From: Levilactobacillus koreensis JCM 16448
GTDB taxonomy: Bacteria; Bacillota; Bacilli; Lactobacillales; Lactobacillaceae
NCBI RefSeq assembly: GCF_001435525.1
Contig: NZ_AZDP01000070.1
Location: 1 to 35,073 of the forward strand
DNA: 35,073 bases
Reading direction: 5' to 3'
Every line of letters starts with the position of its first letter. Positions within the stretch are counted from its first letter, which is position 1. Made by a program: the position numbers and the translations under genes. Below, one piece after another: positions 21,984 through 30,685 of the stretch. The notes below the pieces were generated by a model, which did no database searches, was not told where the DNA came from, and was given only the letters and a program-made list of their open reading frames with translations.

Positions 21984-22020
21984 AGGTAATTAAGGGCCCA
22001 CACGGCCGAAAAATAAGTAA

Positions 22021-22116
22021 CCGGCGAAAAGTTACAGAAACTTCATGATTCTATCATGGGGATGTCTGATTAACCTGTTAAGTTCAAGACACTATGACTC
22101 ACTAACTTTTTGCCGG
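22021..22116 (+). ncRNA. Structured leader RNA of the two-component operon
   Basis: A 14-bp uninterrupted stem (CCGGCGAAAAGTTA, 22021-22034, with TAACTTTTTGCCGG, 22103-22116; one G-U) closes a loop that holds two further hairpins: CATGAT/ATCATG (22044-22058) and TGTCT/AGACA (22063-22091) with inner TTAA/TTAA. This is a three-way junction like many cis-regulatory RNAs. It ends 39 bp before the response regulator ATG. No known riboswitch class is recognised. Confidence 0.55.
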
Positions 22117-22154
22117 CTCCGAGTACGTGAGAGACTGAACTTTTGGAGGTAGCA

Positions 22155-22880
22155 ATGAAGTTATTAATGATTGAAGACAACCATTCAGTATCACAGATGA
22201 TGTCCATGTTCTTTAAGAAGGAGCAGTGGGACGCGCAATTCGCCTACGACGGAAACGAAGCGGTCGAGATGTTTGCCGCCGCGCCCAACGATTGGGACAT
22301 GGTCACGCTGGACCTGAACCTACCCGGGATGGACGGCATGCAGGTCAGCGCCGAGATTCGCAAGCTGTCGCCGACCGTGCCAATTATCATGTTGACGGCG
22401 CGGGATTCGGAGAGTGACCAAGTCTTGGGCCTTGAAATGGGGGCGGACGATTACGTCACCAAGCCATTTAGTCCCATCACGCTGATTGCGCGGATCAAGG
22501 CCCTACACCGGCGCGCCGAACTCGGTCCCATTTCGAAGACGGACGCCGCACCATTAAATGACACGGAATCATTTGACGTGGTCACTGAGAATTTTAAGCT
22601 CAACACGAAGACCCGCGAGGCCTATCTAAATGGCCGGCAGATTCAAGACTTAACGCCTAAAGAATTCGACTTACTCAAGACGCTAGCCCAGAAACCACGC
22701 CAGGTCTTTTCGCGGGAACAGCTCCTGCAATTGGTATGGGATTACGAATACTACGGCGACGAACGCACCGTGGACGCCCACATCAAAAAGTTACGGCAGA
22801 AGATCGAAAAGGTTGGCCCCCAGATTATCCAAACTGTTTGGGGGGTGGGTTATAAATTTGACGATAGTGGAGCAAACTAA
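22155..22880 (+). CDS. OmpR-family response regulator
   Basis: A 241-residue regulator starting at ATG 22155, 5 bp after GGAGG (the in-frame TTG 22143 lies on that site). Receiver domain 1-120: acidic pocket Glu7-Asp8, phosphorylated Asp53 (TLDLNLPG), Thr81 and Lys103. A C-terminal winged helix of OmpR/PhoB type (about 140-238) has LTPKEFDLLKTLAQKPRQVFSREQLLQLVW and RTVDAHIKKLRQKI. The kinase gene follows after 2 bp. Target genes are not evident; the structured leader suggests post-transcriptional control as well. Confidence 0.93.
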   Translation: MKLLMIEDNHSVSQMMSMFFKKEQWDAQFAYDGNEAVEMFAAAPNDWDMVTLDLNLPGMDGMQVSAEIRKLSPTVPIIMLTARDSESDQVLGLEMGADDYVTKPFSPITLIARIKALHRRAELGPISKTDAAPLNDTESFDVVTENFKLNTKTREAYLNGRQIQDLTPKEFDLLKTLAQKPRQVFSREQLLQLVWDYEYYGDERTVDAHIKKLRQKIEKVGPQIIQTVWGVGYKFDDSGAN

Positions 22881-22882
22881 CA

Positions 22883-24352
22883 ATGAAGCTAATGTATCAA
22901 CAAATGTTGGGGTTCTTTGCGGCCATCACGATTATTCTGGTCCTAATGGGCGTGTCGTACTCGCAGATGACCCGGCACATGGTGTACAGCAATACGTGGA
23001 ATTCACTGGAAAAGTACGCCAACAGCCTGATCGAACAGTCATTAAGAATCAGCTCACAGCACCCGAAGGTCGTCAACTTTGACACGACGGCGCTGGAAAA
23101 TAGCGAGCAGTTGTTGCAAAACCAGGCGGTCAGTACGGCCATTTATAATTCATCGAACCGCATCGTCTTTCCAGCGAATGTCTATCAACAGTCCATCGCC
23201 AGCTCTGATTGGAAGAAGTTAAAAAATAATCAAATCATTCACAAAGTTGTCGATCGGCGGGTCCGTAATAAAAACGGCCAGGTGGGTCCAGCGGTGACTG
23301 AGGTCATGAAACCTTACTTCTATAATAATAAGTTGGTTGCGGTCGTCGTGATGGGGGCCTTCGTCTCCGACATCAACACCAACGTCAACCAGATCAATCG
23401 TAATCTGATCAAATCGTTGTTGTTCTCGTGTTTAGTAGCCATTGTTGCCAGTTATATCTTGGCGCGCTACTACACGTCACGAATCAACCGGCTGCGAAAA
23501 GCGACCAATCAAGTGGCCAAAGGAAACTACGATGTTCAAATGGCGAGCCGCAATCGGGACGAAATTGATGACCTGATCAACGATTTTAACGGCATGGCCC
23601 ACTCGTTGAAGGATTCACAAGAAGAGATTCAACGCCAGGAAGAACGTCGTCGGGAATTCATGGCCAATGCTTCTCACGAAATGCGAACACCACTGACCAC
23701 CATCAACGGTTTGCTTGAGGGTCTGGCTTACGATGCCATTCCCGAGGAGAGTAAGGAAGAGAGTATCGAGTTGATGCGCAGTGAGACCAGTCGTCTGATT
23801 CGATTGGTCAACGAGAATTTGGACTACGAAAAGATTCGTTCAAATCAGATCATGCTCAACCTGCACGAGTTCAACGCCATCGATGCCCTGCATAATATTG
23901 TGGAACAGCTGAAGCAAAAGGCCGATGATAGCGGGGATGCACTAGAATTACAGGCACCAAAGGAGATTCCGGTGTATGCCGACTACGACCGGTTCGTCCA
24001 GATCATGTTCAACATTACGCAGAACGCCATTCAATTTACCCAGCAGGGGAACATCACCATTTCCGCCCAGCGAGGGTATGAGGAGACCATCGTGAAGGTT
24101 GCCGATACCGGGATGGGAATGTCCGACAAACAGCTGCAGAACATCTGGGAACGCTATTATAAGGCCGATCCGTCACGGAAGAACACCAAGTATGGCGAGT
24201 CCGGTCTGGGCTTATCCATCGTGCATCAGCTGGTTCAACTGCACCACGGGAAAATCAGCGTTACCAGTAAGGAAGGGGTCGGCACGACCTTTACCGTCAT
24301 TTTCCCCGACCAGCATCAGACGAATTCTGAACGGGCCAAGCCAGCCGAGTAA
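22883..24352 (+). CDS. Membrane sensor histidine kinase
   Basis: A 489-residue kinase. TM1 about 8-27, extracellular sensor domain about 28-170, TM2 about 172-193, HAMP about 194-247, HisKA with phospho-acceptor His265 (ANASHEMRTPLTT), and HATPase with N box (NITQNAIQFT), G1 (DTGMGMS) and G2 (GESGLGLSIV). The two-helix topology with a PDC/Cache-like outer domain is typical of Firmicute envelope-sensing kinases (YclK/PhoR-like). It works with the response regulator directly upstream. Confidence 0.92.
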   Translation: MKLMYQQMLGFFAAITIILVLMGVSYSQMTRHMVYSNTWNSLEKYANSLIEQSLRISSQHPKVVNFDTTALENSEQLLQNQAVSTAIYNSSNRIVFPANVYQQSIASSDWKKLKNNQIIHKVVDRRVRNKNGQVGPAVTEVMKPYFYNNKLVAVVVMGAFVSDINTNVNQINRNLIKSLLFSCLVAIVASYILARYYTSRINRLRKATNQVAKGNYDVQMASRNRDEIDDLINDFNGMAHSLKDSQEEIQRQEERRREFMANASHEMRTPLTTINGLLEGLAYDAIPEESKEESIELMRSETSRLIRLVNENLDYEKIRSNQIMLNLHEFNAIDALHNIVEQLKQKADDSGDALELQAPKEIPVYADYDRFVQIMFNITQNAIQFTQQGNITISAQRGYEETIVKVADTGMGMSDKQLQNIWERYYKADPSRKNTKYGESGLGLSIVHQLVQLHHGKISVTSKEGVGTTFTVIFPDQHQTNSERAKPAE

Positions 24353-24415
24353 TCAGGAGCTGTGCTGAACCGCGTGGCATGTTACAATGAGAAGAACCAC
24401 TTAAGGAGGAAACTT

Positions 24416-25564
24416 TTGAAACGAGTACAAATTACCGGAAAATCCGTCCGTAAGTTCGAGGACGGCTATCCCATCGTATCTTTAACCGATCTAGAAAACC
24501 ATAATGACTTCGAGGATGGCGCGTGGGTCCAATTGGAAAACCACGGTCACTTCGTCGCCACAGCTTACTTTGCAAAACAACACCGTGGTATCGGCTACGT
24601 GCTGAGCCTACGGGAAAATGAAGCAATTGACGAACGATTCTTCGCTGGCAAATTGCGGGCAGCAGCGGCCCGGCGTTCAGCCTTCGCTGACGTTGCCGCT
24701 TACCGCCTGTTCAACAGTGTTGGTGATAACCTTGGTGGCTTGACCATCGACGTTTACAACGGCATATACGTCTTTCGTTGGGAGAACCAAGCCCTGAAGC
24801 AACAGTCACGGTTGATCTACTCCGCCTTTGACCGTATCGTGGGTAAGGCCTTTCCAATCGTCTCCGTCTCCGCTGGTCAGGAAAAGGCCCAGCTGGTCCG
24901 GGGCGACTTGGGCAAGCAACCGATGACGATTATGGAAAATGGGATTGCTTATCCCGTTGACTTAACGTCTGGTCGCCAACAGTTGGCCTTAGAATTCCGT
25001 GATATCCGGGACTGGGTCAAGGCGGATAGCGCACAAAAGCGCCTGTTGAACCTATTTAGTGCCGAAACCGGGGTGGTCACGGCTGCCATGGTCGGTGGTG
25101 CGGTGGAAGCCGTCACCGTTGACCCCACGAACCGGGCAACGACAGCGACCCAAGCGCAATTGGACGCGAACAACTTGGATCAAGCAGCCGTTGAGATGCG
25201 GACTATGGACGTGGCCAACTACTTGGATTACGCCGTGAAGCATGAGTTGACGTTTGACACGATCGCCATCAACCCACCAGCTTTCGTTCGGGGAAAGAAG
25301 CGGGCCTTTACCTTGGAACAGGACCTGCAAGAGCTGCTCGAACAGGCACTGAAATTGACCCATACCGGTTCACAGGTGCTGGTCACGACCACGACACCAA
25401 CGTACAACTTGAAACGTTTACGGCAGACGGTGAATGACGCCGTTGAAAATTATACCGGTTCTGTAAGTGTTTCCACAACTTTTCAGTCACCAGCTGATTT
25501 TCAAAGCAATGCTGCGGACCGACACAGTGAATCATTAAAGGGTTTACTACTAACGATTGTTTAA
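24416..25564 (+). CDS. Class I SAM-dependent rRNA methyltransferase, RlmI/YwbD type
   Basis: A 382-residue protein starting at TTG 24416, 6 bp after AAGGAGG; the longer frame from 24362 runs through that site. An N-terminal PUA domain (about 1-75), a linker beta-domain (ADVAAYRLFNSVGDNLGGLTIDVYNGIYVFR) and a C-terminal Rossmann methyltransferase domain are visible, ending with INPPAFVRGKK, where RlmI enzymes have the catalytic-pocket DPP/NPP. E. coli RlmI makes m5C1962 in 23S rRNA; the substrate here is inferred. The usual SAM glycine motif is poor (LFSAETGVVTAAM), and a Cys nucleophile is not obvious in the expected place. Confidence 0.78.
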   Translation: MKRVQITGKSVRKFEDGYPIVSLTDLENHNDFEDGAWVQLENHGHFVATAYFAKQHRGIGYVLSLRENEAIDERFFAGKLRAAAARRSAFADVAAYRLFNSVGDNLGGLTIDVYNGIYVFRWENQALKQQSRLIYSAFDRIVGKAFPIVSVSAGQEKAQLVRGDLGKQPMTIMENGIAYPVDLTSGRQQLALEFRDIRDWVKADSAQKRLLNLFSAETGVVTAAMVGGAVEAVTVDPTNRATTATQAQLDANNLDQAAVEMRTMDVANYLDYAVKHELTFDTIAINPPAFVRGKKRAFTLEQDLQELLEQALKLTHTGSQVLVTTTTPTYNLKRLRQTVNDAVENYTGSVSVSTTFQSPADFQSNAADRHSESLKGLLLTIV

Positions 25565-25593
25565 TGAAAACGATTGAAAACTAACACAAGGAG

Positions 25594-25636
25594 TACCGAT
25601 TGGTAAGATAGACCACTTGCCAATCGGTATTTTTTT
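25594..25636 (+). terminator. Terminator after the methyltransferase gene
   Basis: TACCGATTGG pairs perfectly with CCAATCGGTA, followed by seven T residues. Confidence 0.88.
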
Positions 25637-25691
25637 AGACAACAATGGTTTACTTTTGGAATGGAAACATTTAAACTTACTATTGCAAATT

Positions 25692-25705
25692 AAGAAGCGC
25701 TTACA
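25692..25705. promoter_or_regulatory. Possible CcpA (cre) site upstream of the glucose permease gene
   Basis: AAGAAGCGCTTACA matches 11 of 14 positions of the cre consensus TGAAARCGYTTWCN, centred 49 bp before the start codon. The left edge is poor, so carbon-catabolite control is only suggested. Confidence 0.35.
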
Positions 25706-25746
25706 GAGAGAAAAGTCAGAATTGAAACGAGAGTTGAGGTTTACAA

Positions 25747-26607
25747 ATGGGTGTATTATTAGCTTTAATTCCAACGGTGTGTTGGGGTAGCATTGGATTA
25801 ATTAGTGGCCGACTCGGGGGGACATCTTACCAACAAACGTTGGGGATGACCGCCGGCGCCGTCGTCTTTGGGATTTTCTCCTTAGTGTACTTCCACAGTC
25901 AATTGACTTGGATGGCAATGTTGGTTGGGGTTGCTTCAGGACTCTGCTGGGCCGTTGGTCAGTTTGAACAATTCCAATCCATGAAGTTTATTGGGATTTC
26001 ACGGACAGTGCCAATTTCAACCGGGCTACAATTGGTGGGGACGGCGCTGGCCGGGGTACTGCTCTTCCATGAATGGAAGACCACTAAGATGGTCACGATG
26101 GGAACCATTGCTGTTATCGTCCTAATCGCCGGTGCAGCCCTAACCTCCCTGCGTGATAAGAAAGCGGTTGCGGGTACGGAACACATGGAAGCCGGTAAAG
26201 GTTCCGTAGCCATCGTGATTTCTACGATTGGTTATGTGCTTTACACGGTGATTGTGAACATGTCTGGAATTTCGTCGAAGACTATTATTTTCCCACAGTC
26301 TATCGGAATGATCCTGGGTGCCTTGATTTTCGTGATGTTCTCTCGGCAGAAGGTTTGGCATAAGGCCACTGCGAAGAACATGCTAACTGGACTGGTCTGG
26401 GGGGTTGGGAACTTCTTCATGTTCATGGCCATCCCATCGGTTGGGCTAGCCATTAGCTACTCCCTGGCTCAATGTGGGATCGTCATCTCAACCTTTGGGA
26501 GCATCTGGCTACTGGGCGAAAAGAAGACCAATCGCGAAATGGTCTACATTACAATTGGGTCACTTTTAGTTGTTGCTGGTGGGGTAACTCTCGGCATAAT
26601 GAAATAG
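25747..26607 (+). CDS. glcU: GRP-family glucose uptake protein
   Basis: A 286-residue permease with ten predicted membrane helices and the duplicated DMT-type layout of glucose/ribose porters (GlcU of Staphylococcus and Bacillus, RbsU of lactobacilli). Typical signature segments are IPTVCWGSIGLISGRLGG at the N-terminus, GQFEQFQSMKFIGISRTVPISTGLQ and LVWGVGNFFMFMAIPSVGLAISYSLAQCGIVIST. It would bring in glucose without phosphorylation; pgi lies directly downstream, so sugar metabolism is the local theme. RbsU (ribose) is the main alternative. Confidence 0.88.
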   Translation: MGVLLALIPTVCWGSIGLISGRLGGTSYQQTLGMTAGAVVFGIFSLVYFHSQLTWMAMLVGVASGLCWAVGQFEQFQSMKFIGISRTVPISTGLQLVGTALAGVLLFHEWKTTKMVTMGTIAVIVLIAGAALTSLRDKKAVAGTEHMEAGKGSVAIVISTIGYVLYTVIVNMSGISSKTIIFPQSIGMILGALIFVMFSRQKVWHKATAKNMLTGLVWGVGNFFMFMAIPSVGLAISYSLAQCGIVISTFGSIWLLGEKKTNREMVYITIGSLLVVAGGVTLGIMK

Positions 26608-26616
26608 TTATAAACG

Positions 26617-26646
26617 GGCTGATGACGGGCGTTGTCGGCCTTTTTT
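26617..26646 (+). terminator. Terminator after the glucose permease gene
   Basis: GGCTGATGAC pairs with GTTGTCGGCC (ten pairs, four of them G-U) around GGGC, then TTTTTT. Confidence 0.75.
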
Positions 26647-26673
26647 ATTTATAAAAAAATTTGGACTATACCA

Positions 26674-26701
26674 TTTACATTTTAGAGAAATGCGTTATAA
26701 T
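26674..26701 (+). promoter_or_regulatory. pgi promoter
   Basis: TTTACA (26674-26679), 16 bp, TATAAT (26696-26701), 38 bp before the start codon. A strong housekeeping-type promoter. Confidence 0.7.
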
Positions 26702-26739
26702 GGACTAGTCAATAATAATAAAAGTGAGGTTATCTAAAT

Positions 26740-28086
26740 ATGGCACATATCGCCTTTGATCGTTCCAAACTTGACCCGTTTATTCATGACAATGAGTTGG
26801 GAGAAATGCAAGCACTCGTTACCGCTGCGGACAGCGAACTCCGTAACGGTACTGGTGCCGGCAGTGATTTCCGTGACTGGTTGGCTTTGCCACACGACTA
26901 CGACAAGGAAGAATTTGCCCGCATTAAAGCTGCTGCGAAGAAGATTCGTTCTGATTCCGAAGTTCTCGTTGTGATTGGTATCGGTGGGTCTTACTTAGGT
27001 GCGAAGATGGCCGTGGATTTCTTACACGACACTTTCTTTAATTACTTACCAGCTGAAAAGCGTCAAGGACCACAAGTCTTCTTCGCTGGAAACTCTGTCA
27101 GTCCCGATTACGTTCATGACTTGATCAACTTAATCGGCGACCGTGACTTCTCCGTCAACATCATTTCGAAGTCTGGGACCACGACGGAACCTTCCATCGC
27201 CTTCCGGATCTTCAAGGACATGTTGATCAAGAAGTACGGTGTTGATGGGGCTAAGAGCCGGATCTACGCCACGACTGACAAGGCTCGTGGGGCACTGAAG
27301 ACCGAAGCTGACGCCGCTGGCTACGAATCATTCGTTATCCCTGATGGCGTTGGTGGCCGTTACTCCGTCTTAACTGCCGTTGGTTTATTGCCAATTGCTG
27401 CTTCTGGTGCTGACATCGACGAATTAATGAAGGGTGCTGCGGACGCACAAGATGCTTACACGAACCCTGATTTGACTAAGAACGAAGCTTACCAATACGC
27501 TGCCTTACGGAACATTCTGTACCGGAAGGGCTACACCACAGAATTACTGGAAAACTACGAACCACGGCTCCAGTACTTCGCAGAATGGTGGAAGCAATTG
27601 ATGGGTGAATCCGAAGGTAAAGACCAAAAGGGCATTTACCCATCTTCCGCTAACTTTACGACCGACTTACACTCCTTGGGTCAATACATCCAAGAAGGCC
27701 GTCGGAACTTGATGGAAACCGTTATTATGGTTGACCAACCACAAAACGACGTTGACGTTCCAAGTGCTAGTGACGACTTAGATGGTCTGAAATACCTGCA
27801 AGGCAAGCCAATGAGCTTCGTCAACACCAAGGCTTACCAAGGGGTTGTTTTGGCCCATACCGATGGTGGCGTTCCTAACATGGGCGTTCACATCCCAGAC
27901 CAAACGCCTTACACGTTAGGTTACTTGATCTACTTCTTTGAAGTGGCTGTTGCCGTCTCAGGTTACCTGAACGGAATCAACCCATTCAACCAACCAGGTG
28001 TTGAAGCCTACAAGACGAACATGTTCGCTCTATTAGGCAAGCCTGGCTTTGAAAAGTTGGGTAAGGAACTGAACGCTCGGCTTTAA
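26740..28086 (+). CDS. pgi: Glucose-6-phosphate isomerase
   Basis: A 448-residue enzyme that interconverts glucose 6-phosphate and fructose 6-phosphate, of the length usual for Firmicutes. Visible motifs are [19 protein letters not shown] (phosphate-binding region), [15 protein letters not shown] (the SGTT sugar-phosphate loop), and the C-terminal [16 protein letters not shown] signature with the active-site Lys. The gene uses strongly preferred codons (GAA, GGT, AAC, TAC, CCA), unlike the flanking regulatory genes, which fits high expression. It has its own promoter and terminator. Confidence 0.97.
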   Translation: MAHIAFDRSKLDPFIHDNELGEMQALVTAADSELRNGTGAGSDFRDWLALPHDYDKEEFARIKAAAKKIRSDSEVLVVIGIGGSYLGAKMAVDFLHDTFFNYLPAEKRQGPQVFFAGNSVSPDYVHDLINLIGDRDFSVNIISKSGTTTEPSIAFRIFKDMLIKKYGVDGAKSRIYATTDKARGALKTEADAAGYESFVIPDGVGGRYSVLTAVGLLPIAASGADIDELMKGAADAQDAYTNPDLTKNEAYQYAALRNILYRKGYTTELLENYEPRLQYFAEWWKQLMGESEGKDQKGIYPSSANFTTDLHSLGQYIQEGRRNLMETVIMVDQPQNDVDVPSASDDLDGLKYLQGKPMSFVNTKAYQGVVLAHTDGGVPNMGVHIPDQTPYTLGYLIYFFEVAVAVSGYLNGINPFNQPGVEAYKTNMFALLGKPGFEKLGKELNARL

Positions 28087-28109
28087 TTTTAAATTAGAAT
28101 AAATGATGA

Positions 28110-28146
28110 AATACCCCGTTGAGATGACTGACGGGGTATTTTTTTT
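28110..28146 (+). terminator. pgi terminator
   Basis: AATACCCCGT pairs perfectly with ACGGGGTATT around an 11-base loop, followed by eight T residues. Confidence 0.92.
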
Positions 28147-28543
28147 ACCCGCGATTAAAGGCCGAAAGCAAACTTGTCCGTCGCCGTTCACAACGCTCCT
28201 CAATGGCGGTCAATTTGGTTGGTGAGAGGTCGATAACCAACTAGATTGAATAGACCATTAAGCCAATTGTTAGCTCAACTTATAAGCCGACAAATGGCGT
28301 CCTATCAACGTTAGTGGTGACGCTGAAGAGATTAAATCAACAGAGATACATTTATAATTTGACGTTGCCATCTGTTGCCTGATTAACCCGCCTGTTTTTT
28401 TCTCACTATCGGACTAACTAACTAAATATAAGCTATAGTAAATACAAGGCGGTCAAATGATTGTCTAAAATAAGTTGCTTATGAGGCCAGCAATTGCCGT
28501 AAGCTCTGTTTGGGGATGTGGCCAGCTACTGGTTTAGGGTGAA
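28147..28543. other. Intergenic stretch upstream of the surface adhesin gene
   Basis: No gene seen in about 400 bp. A hairpin (GGTTGG/CCAAC near 28219-28242) and a -10-like TATAGT near 28434 are the only marks; no matching -35 is clear. The length suggests regulatory input for the adhesin, but nothing definite is visible. Confidence 0.3.
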
Positions 28544-28559
28544 TTGGAGGAGGATTACG

Positions 28560-30428
28560 ATGCGAAGGAAGATAACCGCTGTCGTGGTGGGTGTGTTGAT
28601 AGCCATCATCGTCTATCTTGTCGGAGGCCTCGGTGCTGGTAGCATTACAGCACATGCCAGTGAGATATCGATTTCGGGTGTGGGTGAAAATGATGCTATT
28701 ATTACGGATGCTAACGGGAATCGAATTCCTAATGGAAGTGATTTGAGCAAGTGGGACAACTACACGGTTGATTACACTTGGGGATTACCAGATGGAGAGA
28801 CCATTCAGGACGGCGATACGGCAACCGTGACGTTTCCACATACAGCCGTGGGTCGACGAGATGTGACTTTTCCGCTCTACGATGATGCCGGCCAGAAGAT
28901 TGGGACGTTTACCATCAGAGAGGGCCAAAGTACTGGGACAATTACCTTTAACGGGGTCTTGGCTGGAACGGCGACGAACCGGCGTGGGACACTGAAATTC
29001 TACGTTAAGGGGAGTTCGCAGAATGAAAATGTCGGTTTGGACTGGGGAATCAATAAGATTGGCTGGGTCAGTCAGCGCAATCCAGATGGGTCACCAGCCA
29101 GATTGACGTGGAACGTGGCGTTTAACCCGAACAGTACCAATATGGGTCAAGCGGTCATTACGGACAATATGGGTCCCGGTCAAACGTACGTTGGTGGTAG
29201 CGTTCAGGTCACCACTGGTCGCTACGATGCGACAACCGGCGACTTTATCAGTGATGGCGGAACGCTGACGCCGACGGTTGAGTCAGCGGGGAATACGCTG
29301 ATTTTTACGTTTGAGAATGTTAAGACGGCCGTGAACATGACGTACCACACGACACCAGCAGTTTCCGGTACTGGTGGTGAATGGCTGAACACAGCGTCTA
29401 TGAACGGTCAGAGCATCACTGCGCGGATCGTTTGGGGCGGTTCTGGAATTGGTAATGGTGACAACAACACTGGGGACGAAGAGGTGCCTGGTGAGGTCAT
29501 CTTGACTAAGTCGGATAGCGAAACTGGTCAAAAATTGGCCGGGGCCGTGTATGACTTGCAGGACAGCACTGGCAAGGTCATCAAGGCCGGGTTAACGACC
29601 GATGCGGATGGGGCAATTGCCTATCCAAATTTGCCAGCAGGTAACTATCAGTTCGTTGAGGTGACACCACCGGCAGGCTATACGTTGAATAAGGAACCGG
29701 TGCCATTTACGATTACTGAGGGAAGCCTGGACACCGTATTCGTTAAGGCGACCGACACGAAGGAAGAAAGTGGCACGACGGAGCCAGAAAATCCAGGAAC
29801 AACGACGCCACCAACGACGGAGCCAGAGAATCCGGGAACAACGACGCCACCAACAACGGAGCCAGAGAACCCGGGAACAACGACGCCACCAATAACGGAG
29901 CCAGAGAACCCAGGAACAACGACGCCACCAACAACGGAGCCAGAGAATCCAGGAACAACGACGCCACCAGTAACGGAGCCAGAGAACCCAGGAGCGACGA
30001 CGCCACCAGTAACGACGCCAGAAAATCCGGGAACAACGACGCCACCAACAACGCCGGAGAAGCCTGGTACCACGGTGCCACCAGTGACAACGCCGACAAA
30101 ACCAGTAACACCAGCGAAGCCAACGAAGCCAAGCAAACCAACGAAGCCGAACAAACCAGTCACGTCACCGACAACGTCAGGCAGTAGTAGTTCGACCACA
30201 ACGGCGCCAAGCACGACGACTGGCGGAGCAGGTGCTTCTTCAACTGGATCATCGACGGGAACTAGTCACAACGGTAGTGGCCAGTCTAATGACAACAGCT
30301 CATACGTAGGGTCGACCTTACCACAGACCGGTGAAAACCAGTCGCACAGTTTGGTAGACACGATTGTGGGCGTGGCCTTACTAGTTATCGCTAGCGGATT
30401 TGGGTACGGTTGGTTACGGAAACACTGA
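28560..30428 (+). CDS. LPXTG-anchored adhesin with collagen-binding-type, Cna-B and Pro-rich repeat regions
   Basis: A 622-residue surface protein from ATG 28560 (GGAGGAGG upstream). Order: signal peptide (1-34, ending THAHAS-like TAHAS); a bacterial-Ig/adhesion domain (about 36-165) and a collagen-binding-type domain (about 168-300, NPNSTNMGQAVITDNMGPGQ), both of the fold that can form Lys-Asn isopeptide bonds; one SpaA/Cna-B domain (about 313-398) with Lys in ILTKSDSETG and Glu in FVEVTPPAGYTL; 13-residue repeats of the type EPENPGTTTPPTT; a Lys/Pro and Ser/Thr spacer; and the sortase motif LPQTG at 587, membrane helix and RKH tail. It would be covalently linked to peptidoglycan and bind host or matrix protein; the ligand is unknown. 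Confidence 0.88.
   Translation: MRRKITAVVVGVLIAIIVYLVGGLGAGSITAHASEISISGVGENDAIITDANGNRIPNGSDLSKWDNYTVDYTWGLPDGETIQDGDTATVTFPHTAVGRRDVTFPLYDDAGQKIGTFTIREGQSTGTITFNGVLAGTATNRRGTLKFYVKGSSQNENVGLDWGINKIGWVSQRNPDGSPARLTWNVAFNPNSTNMGQAVITDNMGPGQTYVGGSVQVTTGRYDATTGDFISDGGTLTPTVESAGNTLIFTFENVKTAVNMTYHTTPAVSGTGGEWLNTASMNGQSITARIVWGGSGIGNGDNNTGDEEVPGEVILTKSDSETGQKLAGAVYDLQDSTGKVIKAGLTTDADGAIAYPNLPAGNYQFVEVTPPAGYTLNKEPVPFTITEGSLDTVFVKATDTKEESGTTEPENPGTTTPPTTEPENPGTTTPPTTEPENPGTTTPPITEPENPGTTTPPTTEPENPGTTTPPVTEPENPGATTPPVTTPENPGTTTPPTTPEKPGTTVPPVTTPTKPVTPAKPTKPSKPTKPNKPVTSPTTSGSSSSTTTAPSTTTGGAGASSTGSSTGTSHNGSGQSNDNSSYVGSTLPQTGENQSHSLVDTIVGVALLVIASGFGYGWLRKH
29781..30093 (+). repeat. 39-bp tandem coding repeats in the adhesin gene
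   Basis: About eight units of 39 bp encoding EPENPGTTTPP[TVI]T, the last two degenerate (TPENPG, PEKPGTTVPP). Units differ by a few bases, mainly synonymous (CCAGGA/CCGGGA, AAT/AAC). Such repeats form the wall-spanning stalk and are prone to copy-number change by slippage or recombination. Confidence 0.85.
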
Positions 30429-30455
30429 GATTAATGATGAGTAAGAATTGAAATG

Positions 30456-30501
30456 GACCACGCTTTCTGGGATTTTCTCCGAGAAGGCGTGGTCTTTTTT
30501 T
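30456..30501 (+). terminator. Terminator after the adhesin gene
   Basis: GACCACGC pairs with GCGTGGTC, with inner TTCT/AGAA, followed by seven T residues. Confidence 0.85.
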
Positions 30502-30601
30502 GGTGATTTTAAAATATTTTTCGGTAAATGATGGCAAACGACATAATGTGTCATGCTGATTTTGTATAATGAGGCGTACCTTGTGACCTGGACAATGCTG
30601 A

Positions 30602-30621
30602 TTGACCGTACATGTGGTCAA
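30602..30621. promoter_or_regulatory. Inverted repeat upstream of the matrixin-like gene
   Basis: TTGACC and GGTCAA are separated by 8 bp. A TATAAT-like -10 lies upstream at 30565-30570 with a poor -35, so the palindrome would be in the 5' leader or an operator. Weak evidence. Confidence 0.3.
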
Positions 30622-30685
30622 ACTCGACGCTGTTTAAGGGAAACAATAGTTAAAAAATAATTATGTCACAGGAAAGGAGAAAAAT

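Noticed and set aside
24362-24415. Longer N-terminus for the methyltransferase
   Set aside because: The extra codons run over the AAGGAGG ribosome site; the PUA domain begins right after TTG 24416.
29781-30093. CRISPR-like regular spacing
   Set aside because: The units are contiguous 39-bp coding repeats without spacers and stay in frame.
29678-30214. Long minus-strand frame (178 codons) opposite the adhesin repeats
   Set aside because: It is an artefact of the Pro/Thr-rich 39-bp repeats; the peptide is a monotonous Gly/Val repeat with no ribosome site, and the plus strand has full protein-domain support.
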